Positions 42,505-53,700 of a DNA stretch of 64,000 nt are shown here, in pieces (positions within the stretch are counted from its first letter, which is position 1; every line of letters starts with the position of its first letter). The stretch is from Incurvaria masculella (lineage: Eukaryota > Arthropoda > Insecta > Lepidoptera > Incurvariidae): the NCBI GenBank assembly GCA_946894095.1, contig OX335657.1, forward strand, positions 10,540,001-10,604,000, read 5' to 3'. The notes under the pieces were generated by a model. The model saw only the letters and a list, made by a program, of their open reading frames with translations. It had not been told where the DNA came from and searched no databases. The position numbers and the translations under genes are program-made.

Positions 42505-42860
42505 CTCAGCAAATTCCCCAAAAACGTTGGGATTCCCCGAAATGTGTAAAAATCTGGAATAGGAACCAAGTTTTTGAAGATTTCGAATGAGCAAAATAAA
42601 AAAAGGGTCATGTAGCCGACGGCCACCCAATCAACTTTCGGGAGAAGATGAAATCTAAAGTTGTCCCGATTGATACAATATTCGTAAGATTTTTCGAATG
42701 TGCAAAAAATAAGGTCATGCAGCCAATGACGTTGATTAGTTTAAATAAAAAACTGAATTCCCCGTGGGTTAGCCAATTCCCCCAACATTACCCTACGCTT
42801 GCATTCCCCACAAGACCTCAAATTCCCCGCAGTTTGGGGAATTGGGGAGCGATCGGCCAC
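42505..42860. repeat. Interspersed repeat family (AATTCCCC type), copy 2
   Basis: Same block order as 1400-1680: CAAATTCCCCAAAAACGTTG, GGAATAGGAACCAAGTTTTT, TCAAATTCCCCGCAGTTTGG. Confidence 0.6.
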
Positions 42861-42869
42861 TCTGGTGAA

Positions 42870-44550
42870 CAGTCACAATACATGTACAAATGTAAATGCG
42901 TTAGGATATTATATGTTCTGTGTGTAAATGCATGTAGAAAACAAAAATTAACAACGAGGTATTGACAATAAGCTACTATTCTACCGGTAAAAGATAATAT
43001 CTGTAGGAGCGCAGCGACTTCTCCCAACTCTTTGGTAGGTACCTACCCATATTTCGTTGAATGGACAGTGACAAGAATTTTAATTTAAAAAAAAAAAAAA
43101 TAATGGTATCGAGTGATTTGGGAGAGATATTTGCCTGAAGGCTAAAACATAACATAAGAAGTTTTTGGCTTTGTCATAGTTTACTTAAATTTAATGACTG
43201 AGCAAAGAGCGAGCGTCTCCGTTTCAGATTGGGCAAATATACTTTGGCGTGTCCGGCTGGTTCTGAACCCGTTCTCGTCAAATTTTGTGAGCAGGTTTGA
43301 TAAAAGAAACTAAATCGGGTGGGCTACTCATGAGATTCTCACCTGTGTGTCACCTGTGACTCACCAGTGAGTCAGAAAGCTTTCGTAATCATGAAATTAC
43401 AACCACGAGTCACCCTCGTGTTGTCTCTTTCTAATTTCTTTATCTGTGACTAACTCGTTTTCGCTTTCCTGAGTAGATATGCGATTTTGCTTTTACGCAG
43501 CCACTGGAGGTTGGGAAGGGAAGGACTAGGTTCATCCTGGGCAGTGTATTTTTAGCAAGGAACTTGCATCTATGTAACGATACAAGTTGAAGACGGACAT
43601 GAGAACTTCTGGCTTTCGATTTCGTGAGTAGATATGTAGTATTATATACTGTGTTATAAAAATTCTTTGGTTTATAAAAAAATATTGTTTAGCGAGAGCT
43701 CTTGCCTTTCCTTATGAAAAAAATACATAAAAAAATCTAGTATAGGACAGTATATATTGGTAATCTGTGATATGCTGTGATTGCATCGGATTGCATTTCA
43801 TGCATTTCTGTATGCGAAAAAGGTTTTAAAAGTGTGTGCTATTTTATTTTGTGCGCCCATGATCTTAGTTCAATACAATCTTCGCGTTCGTTGACCTTAT
43901 TGTAACCGACCGATCCAAAGAAAGAGATCTCAAACTCAAACAACACAAAGGTTAGACTTACTACTAAACATACTGTTCGACAAAATAAGTTTTTCAGCAT
44001 GTGGGACATATTGCTTGTTGATAATTTTAACCCTGATTCTATGCTCATATTTAGTACCTAAACAATGTTTTTGTTGATGCATTGGATGGTTCTGCGCATT
44101 TTTAAGTGTATGTTGGACAGCTTTATTGTTCATGACTTGACACACATGAACAAATAACAGGGGTGAAATGCAAAATGATAATTTCCTATTATCCCTTATT
44201 TACATGAGTTGTCTATTTTACGTGATTCCGCAGATGCACAGGTGGTCTCGCACAGGATTTAGGCATTTACACGCTCATAACAGCTGTTATTAGTACGTAG
44301 ACTTACATAGTATTATACTTTTTTGGAAACTAGAATAGATAACCCACATTCTGAATATTATTTTAGGTTTCTATGTCTAAAATTGGTGGTAGTATGAAAG
44401 CAACTTCCCGAAATTCACATAAATATCTCGAAATATAGATCAAGAAGACATTTTATCTAGTTAATTTCGGGTTCCAACACATTTGCGTCCATTACCTAGT
44501 TCTGGTGTTGTGAAAGGTCAGCTAATTATATAATTAATGGACACTGGCAA
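42870..44550. other. Intergenic region between ACADM and Ago3
   Basis: The Ago3 promoter and a non-coding first exon should lie here, because the first coding exon starts with an acceptor. I could not place them. The short open frames have no domain. Confidence 0.4.
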
Positions 44551-44565
44551 TTTCAGGACATAAGA

Positions 44566-44718
44566 ATGGCACAACCCGGGCGTGGCCGAGGGGAGGCGCT
44601 CTTCACGATGATAAAGCTGCGACAGCAGCAGCAGCTTGGTCGAGGAGGTGACACTTCAGACTCAGTAGCCAGCCCCGACATCACCCAGCCACCTAGTGCC
44701 GCTTCAAGCGAAGTAGCG
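44566..44718 (+). CDS. Ago3: Ago3 first coding exon
   Basis: Acceptor TTTCAG ends at 44556. Nine bases of 5'UTR precede ATG at 44566, so an upstream non-coding exon is expected. 51 codons, MAQPGRGRGEALFTMIKLRQ onward, with donor GTGGGT. A MITE begins 50 nt past the donor. Confidence 0.85.
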
Positions 44719-47700
44719 GTGGGTTCACCTAACATTATTGCCATATTCTGTATGGTCAGTCCGAGTCCTCACCTAAATTGGCGTTTACGGAACTTTAAAG
44801 TTACGTAAAAACGTCAAAGCATTCAAACCTTTACTACTAAACTCGTTCTGTGGTCTTACTGGTTCAAGCTGTCAACATTATTTATGAAAACGTGGGCCTG
44901 GATAAATCAGCACAACAACATTAACGGCGACGATGAGTAAGCTGTCAAATCAAGCTCAGACTCGCAAATGTTATTTCGCTAATTGCCTAAGTGGGCAATT
45001 GCCAATTGCGATTGGTGGTAATTGCTCTGTGGGTGGCTCTTCAATTTCTCCATACATTTGAAAACGCTAGTCGATCACTTTGGGGCAAACCCCAATTTAG
45101 GTGACATGTTGGATTAGGGGCTCTGGTTTCATTTTGTGTCCGTCCGTGTCTTCACCTATGGAAATTTACACATTGATGAACATTAATGCCCCAGTTTGTA
45201 TGCAGTGGCAACCTAGCCTATTTGGGCATAGATGCAAGCACCACCTCATTACCCCCGCCCATCCGGGATTTAGGTGGGCAACTTAGGGAATGTTCCCATA
45301 CCAGGTGACCAATTTTAGGCCGCTTTTGCCCCCCTCACCCCTCTTGTAAACATGTGTGGTATGTTGACTCATCCCTTCCCCCCCACCGTTTTCACGTGGT
45401 ATTGTAAACTGACTGACTATTCCGCCCACCGGACTCGCGGCTATGCGGCTGTCCGTTGGCCTGCCTGACTGACTGCTGATAATGCAGCCCTTTTTTTACA
45501 TGTCGAAGCTCAGGAGGACCGCGGGTAGGTTGTCCTCGACGATTCACCTTCCACTAAATAACAGCAAGGGATTGTGTGCCACATAGCGATATGTGGCTTG
45601 CTAAAATGCAAAGAATATGATTGCATCTTAGCAGACCCGGTAGGAAGACATTGTCCTGCCACATAATTATACAACAGTGCCTCCTACTAGATCCAATAAT
45701 AGCAAAGAACCATTCAGGTGACCTTTCATCAAAATCAGTCAAGCCGTTTAGGATGAGAAGAATGACACACATATACCGGAATTTTATGTGTAAAGATACA
45801 TTATTAATAAAACGGGACTCCTTGTCAACCTAGGAGTACTCAAACGTAATTTAAACAAGCTTGATAGCTCTGAGAAAATCCGTAAATCCGTGTGGTGTAT
45901 TTGGCATTTCCAATCACCTTTGGTCACTCAGCACAGCCACCCATACCAGTTTTTCATAAAAAAAGTAGCCTGTAATTAATTTTTGTTTTACTTTTTAGGC
46001 ACCAACAAGCATCACCGCGGGACGCGGGCGAGCTTCCCTCATACTGAGCAGGCTTCAGGCACAGAGACCAGGAGGTAATCTTAATAATTTCTAGTCTTTA
46101 TTGAAATATTTTTTTATTTTTTATTTGAACACTTTATTTTTTTTCCCATATTTTAACCAATGTCCAATCTTCAACATTTAAAAAAAAGTTTTAAGATAGG
46201 TATCACAGCCAAATGCGTTATCTTAGGGTCGGGTCGGACATGTTCTTCTATCGTCTCCCTCTTCACGGCAATACAAAATTGTCCGTGTTTTCAATCCAGT
46301 TCAATGTGCTCATAAAGGAATTTTCCTGGCATCCTATGGCAATTTCTTGTCAATAGTCTAGTCAATGGGCCTAGTGGCAATGTATATGTAAGTAATCTTA
46401 AACACTGTGTTTAAGTATGTGTAAATTAGTAGACGCAATATCCGCGAATGGTATGTTTTGCTGGTTCAGGTCCAGCCTTGGCATATTCAAAAAGTAGTTC
46501 TTTTTACCGGGCTCATTCTGTAATTAATATGCCCTTAGAACAGTCTCGTTTGTTGAATGGCTAGCTTTCCCATCTTCATTTGTAATTGTTGGCAGTAAAT
46601 ATCTCAATAAGCTGTAGTGGACAACACCAGCGAACGCACTATGCATTCGCTTGCGGTGGCCGGTCCGGCGCACCATAATTTCTTGTATGGGCTGGTTCAA
46701 CGGTGAAACCAATGGATGTTATAACTTTTCCATACTTGTAAACAGAACAATGTCTAACAAATTCAAATGATGCGAAAAATATTGGAATTTAGAATTTCAA
46801 ACAAAATGCTTATTTCAATTCCAAGTTGCCAGTATTGAGAAGTAATTTCTTTTGTAACTACCAAGAATAAAAGCGAGAAAAAATAATTTGTTGATTTGTC
46901 CCATTGTTGTTATGTAGCCACTGAGCAATGGGTCGATTTGATTTTTCGCATTAAGGTGGCCCAACCCGGCGGGACTAACTCATTCGCGGGCACGGTACAA
47001 AACCGTGCTGTTGCGCTCTGGGACCTTCTATGTTTCAAAGAAAAAGACAGGCTCCGTGATGATGAAGATGCAAAATGTCCACAAAAAAGATAATGTGCAT
47101 AGTGTATGATTTGGTAAGATTTACGAAAATTTTCACTTCAAAACGACTTATAGCTAAAAGTAAACCACGACCGCTGTAGTCAAAAATCTAACAAAAACCA
47201 AATAGATTATAAATCTTGATTAAATAAGCTATGTCTGATGACTAATCTTTTTTAGATTTTCTTACTTTATCATTGCGTAATAAACCACCAAAGTTATTGT
47301 CTAAAACGCGCGAAAAATTCGAACTTTCGGACCTTATAAATTAGAAACCAAACACAATTTTACAAGGCCAACGGTCATCAGACATCTAGTTCGATCAAAT
47401 AAAGCACTTTTGAGTAAAATTTGGAATCTCGGATAAGAAATATGGGCGTGGTCTTCTTTCCCCGTTTGTATGGGGAGTTGAGCGGGTTGGGCCACCTTAA
47501 GATAGTTTATAGGTAGGAGTGTTACTTTTTAGATATTCGTGCCCAATGGGTGCCAACGGAACGCTAATATTAACGTTCCGATTTCCGCCCATTCGTCTGT
47601 CAGCGGGCTGTATCTCGTGAATTTTCACAGATTTTGTATTTCTTTTGCCGCTATAACAACAAATAGGTAGTAGAAATTTATAAAGAAAGAAAGGCGTCCA

Positions 47701-50700
47701 TACAAGAAACCTTTTTTGTCTGACACGCACTTGGCCGGTTTTTGTTTTACGTTCCGATATTTTACCGCCGGAGTTGGGTACCGCAGCTGGTATTAATAAA
47801 TGGGTCCACCTACCTTATATTACTATTGCACGGTCAGATGTTTGTTGTTTTTATTAATAGTTTACTTTATCCAATTTTACACGATGAGTCGATGCACTCT
47901 GCCACAATTTATGTTTCAGCAAGTCTTAAATTTTCTGTGAGAAATCCTGAAAGATTGTCTCAAATTCCATCTTTGATTTTGCTCCTAAATCGGGTAAAGA
48001 CTTAATACTATTTTGTGATTTACTCTAGGTGCCACAAGTACCGCTGAATCTGAGGTAAGCTCGGTGCCTTCCTCGCAGCCCTCGGCTCCAGTGGCGGAGC
48101 CACCGCGCGGAGCTGGCCGGGGTCAGAGTCTGTTCAAACATCTGTGAGTTTCTTCATATTTTACTCCGAGGATAAACTGAGGCTTACAGCTTTTGTTTTA
48201 TAAACATTGATTTATTATGTTTACACACATCTCACAAAGGTTTGTAAGATGAAAAACATTAATTTAATTCTTATTATTAGAACACTGGCGATTTCGAAAT
48301 TTGCGAGTGCGCTGTTTTTGTTAAATGTCGTCGAATGTAAATAGTTGTTGAGTCTGTTTTTAAAACTTTTAACTGATTCAGCACTGATGACTTCTTGTCG
48401 TCTTTCTGGAGATTCTTTCAATATAAAATTTCTTCGAAACCCTGGAAAGTCCTAGATTTTTTAGTTATACTTCAACAATTCCCTGGCACGAGTAACTCAT
48501 TCGCGGGCATGGTACAAAATCGTGCTATTGCGCTCTGGGTCCTTCTTTGTGTCAAAGATAAAGACAGGTTCCGTGATGAGGAGGATGAAAAATATCCACA
48601 AAACAGACAATGCACATAGTGTTTGAATTGATAATATTTACGAAAAATGTATTTACAACACGACTTATAGCTAATAGTAAATCACAACCGCTGCAGTTAA
48701 AAATCTAACAAGATCCACATTGACTATAAATCTTCATAAAATCAGCTATGTCTGATGACTAATCTTTTTAAGATTTTCTTACTTTATCATTGCATAATAA
48801 ATCACCAAAGTTATTGTATAAAACGCGCGAAAAATTCGAACTTTCGGACCTTATAACTTAGAAACCAAACACAATTTTACAATGCCAATGGTCATCAGAC
48901 ATCTAGTTCGACTAAATAAAGCTGATTTGAATTTTGGATATCTGACAAGAAATATGCGCATAATCTTCTTTCCACGTTTGTATGTTTAGTTGAGCGGGAA
49001 AGAAGGATTTTTTTTTTTATTGTTTTAACTGTTGAACTTTCTACCCTTTGTCGTGATTTGCTCAAATACATACACAGTATTCATTGCTGCATCGATCATC
49101 CCTAACATCTAGTAAGTAAGGCAGGGGAGTTACAGTTTAACCATGAACGACGAATCACTTGATCACTTCTTATGATATTCACGGAAAGAAATGCAGTGGG
49201 ACCATTTGTGTTCTTCCATTACATCCTGAAACCCACTCAGAACATGTAAGCTGAAGGCTAGAATCTAGGACATGTTTAATGGGATTTAGATTGGGGGTTT
49301 GTTCAATCATGTCTTAATCTTTGCAAGATCAACATGGCCATGGCATAAGATATGAAGTGTTGCTGCAGGGACTCGATGAAGAAGCTAGGGTCGAGTGGCT
49401 CGAGCGGTGCTTCGGCGTCGTCGGGTGAGGGGGCCGGGGATGCCGACGTGGCCAGCGTCGCCAGCAAGCTCGAAGGCACCGCCATCAGCGAAGTCACTAC
49501 CGCCATCAGCGGAGTCACCACCGCCATCAGCGAAGTCACCACCGCCAACACGCTCAAACCTAAGAACAAATACATTGTGAGTGCCTTTTTTCCTGACTTA
49601 CCATATCAAAGACAAAAATTTAAAAAAATCTAGTTACACTCACACATACTTTTATCCCGTGCCCACATGGCCACGCTGAGCCAGTGCATGGTCTGATTTG
49701 AACTGTAAACGATAATAGTGCTCACGGTGAATAAAAGTGTCCCGATTCAGATTGCACGCTCAAAGCTGTCAGCATCAAATAGGATTCGGACCTTTTTTGT
49801 GCGTGCGAAACAAAACAACAAACATGGAAAAATGTCATTAGTCGTTTGAATCTAATCATTTCTTCTAAGCTGAACTTAAATGTTCACCTGAGAGACATTC
49901 AACAGTTTGTGAAACAACACGGTCAAGAGACGATAGATAGTGCTAAAGAAATGTCAAAATGTGACACTGACATTTGCACACACAGTGCTTTACCTCCAAA
50001 GCGTGAGCACTGTGTACGGCATTGAGTGACGAAGATGTCATACCATTCACGAGACACAATTTCGAGAGCTGTTAGCGCGAATTGGACCACTCCGACTCCA
50101 CCGATTCCCACCGATTTTCTCCGACGGTTCTTCCCAATTCCATTCCTTTAAAATCTAAGATCATTGTCGAATGGGATGTGTGCAGAGAGAGGTGAAGGAC
50201 ACACCGCCGGTGGTGAAGCTGGGCCAGTCGGGCCGGCCGGTGGAGCTGACGGCCAACTTCATCCGCATGGAGGTGCAGCCGGGCATGGGAGTGTTCGAGT
50301 ACGAGGTCGACTACAAGCCGCAGCAGGACCTCAAGGGGTACCGCATCAAGCTCCTCAACAGTGAGTCGCCTTTGCTAGCCACTCGACCCTATCATGGCAC
50401 AAATTGGCGTAATTTCGCAAATCAGATTGACAAGTTCATTGTTTGTATTGACCTCAAGAAATACTTCCCAAAGTTATGGCATTGGTTACTCTTACACCCA
50501 TCAAATTAATATAACGCTGGCCTTCCTGAGATTGAATAACAATGAAAAGTAAGGTTTTACTTTTGCCTTGCTTCCTGGCTTCCGTCTGTTAAAATTTAAT
50601 GGCATCCTTTTCCTTTTACATAGCTTAAGTTAGCGTTATATAACATCCTACTCAAAACTTAGTTCTTCTAAGAAAAACTGTGATTTTTTTAACTGAAAAT

Positions 50701-53700
50701 GTGGATTATTCGTATTTATAACCCGGAATGACAATAAAATACTACGCGTGAATGATCTAAACATTTGGTATGTTTTCTGTTTAGTAAAAAGCAGTTTTTT
50801 TTAATTCCTTGTTTTCTTTCTGCTATAAAGAAGCGATCTGTCATAATTATTTTGCGAGGGTTAAGAATCCCTGTTACTTATTGATGAAAAGACTTGACCT
50901 GACAAATTATTGTGAGGTGAATAAGAGATCATAACGCTATAATGACCAAAATTGTGTGCGATGTCGGTCCTCAGTGCACTTGGATGTGATCGGACGCACC
51001 AAGACGTTCGACGGCACCACCCTGTACCTGCCGGTGGAGCTGCCTCAGGAGGTCACGCGGCTCACGTCCAAACACCCCACCGAGGACTACAACGTGGAAG
51101 TTAAGGTAATAGGCCCGTTCAAAAAGCAAACAAACAGATGTGTTTTATTTTGAATGCGTAAAGAGAAAACCTTTATTATGAGATGATGGGAAAAGAAGTT
51201 TTCTTTTGCATGTTGGATTTTGGTATTCATTCATAAGTGTATTATGTCATTAATGTGGAGGAAAAAAAATGACGAAGCAACTTTCGAGGCGCTAGGCATC
51301 AGAAAACAAATAATCCTTCGAATGGGAAACCAATATGCAAAAATTGTGGTTTTTTGACACTATTTCATTGTAACTTTAACGGAAATTGATGGGTCTGAAG
51401 TGATTACGATAAGCGGTTAAAATGAGTCAAACGTCATCGTAGCCAAGAAATTCTGTCATTTTTACTTGTGAATTTTCTTTAATTTTTATAGTATCCTGTT
51501 AAGTTTTTTATATACTTATTTATACACATGACGAATACATTTCACATAACAGTAAACCAGGCCAGGAAGAAATGTAGTATACTTTATTGCAATATAGAAA
51601 AAAGAAAAATCAAACATTTAATTCAATATTGATGAGTTAACTTTCAAATAACCTTCCGAAAGTGTCGTCAATACGCTCTCAAACGTACTTTACGGACTAT
51701 GTATTTTGTATGAAAATTCGGAGTTGGCATAAGCAGCAACGTCAACCTACTTACGGCGACGATGTGTAACATTTGGAAACGCTAGTCGATCAGTATGGCT
51801 CAAACGCCAATATAAGTGACAAGGGCTCTAGGGAATGAAATATACACAGTGTTCTTCAATTTTTTTAAATAGTTACTGAGTGTGTCATTCTGCGCTCCCT
51901 CGCAGATAATATTCCGGCGGCAGCGTCGCATGGGCGAGGTCATCCACTTGTACAACGTGCTGTTCAAGAATATCCAACGCGAGCTAAAGCTTATACGCTA
52001 CGGCCGACAGTACTTTAACCCAGCGACCGCCATCATCATACCGCAGCACAAGCTGCAGGTTTGGCCCGGGTCAGTATTGCCGTGTCCGCACTCCGGGCTC
52101 ACTATTTTGTACCTTGTCTCATCCTTGAATAAAAAGCCTACAGCAGCAATGTGGTTTGCGAACATAAGATATGTATTGAAAACATTTGTTTATTTTTGGC
52201 TACAGAATCACCTCTCATCTTTTTTAGACAGGTCTTGGATGTTGTTCAAGTTTTAACATTTTTTTTAATAACAAAGCAGACAAATAACTCAACTTCATAG
52301 TTCAAAACCCAGGTAAATCTGTTTCCTACTTACTAGGTGGTAGAGTTAAGCCCATCCGGGTTGGTGACATTGCATCGAATGAAAGTTTTTTTTATGCAAC
52401 CTGACATGGATGGCTAATACCACACAACTACCGTTATGTTAGCCTAATACATATAATAATATATGCAGCAGGATGTGTGAGCTCTGACCAGTTCAATATA
52501 GCTTCAAATGTTCAATCTTCAATGTTCAATGCTCAAATAAAGCGAAGGTCCTGCCGTGGCACCTACATCCTTCGGGAGTGCTGTGTAATCTGCTAATATT
52601 GTGACACCAATGACAAATTCAATTTGTGGCGGGTACGATGATGCCGTGTGCCAGTACTATGAAAAATACCCAAATAGTAAAGTGAAAGAAACTGCCAAAA
52701 CTTAGTAAGAGATTAACACTGGACTAACCATACAAAAACCGGTCAAAGTTGAAACCAAATCCATAATTTACCCCGTGATAAAGAACAAAGAAGAAGGTAC
52801 AAAGCCACTCTCAAAGTTTCTTTTAAACATAATCTAACATAATCTACTACTAACATAATCTAACATGTATCTTCTAATTCGCCGTGTCGCTGTACGAGAC
52901 AGGTACGTGACGGCGGTTGACGAGTACGAGGGCGGTCTCATGCTGACGCTGGACTCGACGCACCGCGTGCTGCGCACCGAGACCGTGCTGCACCTGATGC
53001 GCGACCTCGCCATGAAGGACAAGGTGCACTTCCGGGACAACTTCGTGACGGCGCTCGTCGGCAGCTCCGTCATGACTACGTACTCCAAGGCGCTCTACAG
53101 GTATACGCGTAAAAGAGTAAAGCACATCAAGTTCAAAAGAAAATAATGATTTTGATCTCACTGGTAGTTCCAAAGCTAGCTGAACCATAACCGGCATTGA
53201 ATATATTTTAGTATCATACTTTGCTTAAGGGTGCTTATAAGTTAATGAATATAACTGTCATGATGATTTGAATTATTGCAATGCAATAAATGATTTTAAT
53301 AATAAATTTTTAATGGTATGGATAGCAAAAAAATTTAACAAAAAAATAACCGACTTCAAAGAAAAAGCACTGAAAAGTAAAAAATAATTGCCATTTTTGT
53401 AGTTAAGATTGTTGTTATTTTTTGAGTCGGCATCAGCCGGGCACGCGCTGCGCCAGTCAAGAAAACCTTGGCTACCTTGGCTGACACCGCCTGAAGAAAT
53501 AACAATCATCGTAACTACAAAAATGGAAATTATTTTTTACTTTTTAGTGCTTTTTCTTTGAAGTCGGTTATTTTTTGTGATTTTTTTTAATACTTTATTT
53601 TTAGTGAATCTGAAGTACACTAACTAATTTGTACACGTACTTTCCAAAAAAAAAGAATCATCAAAATCGGTTCACCCAGGCAAAAGTTCTGAGGTAACAA

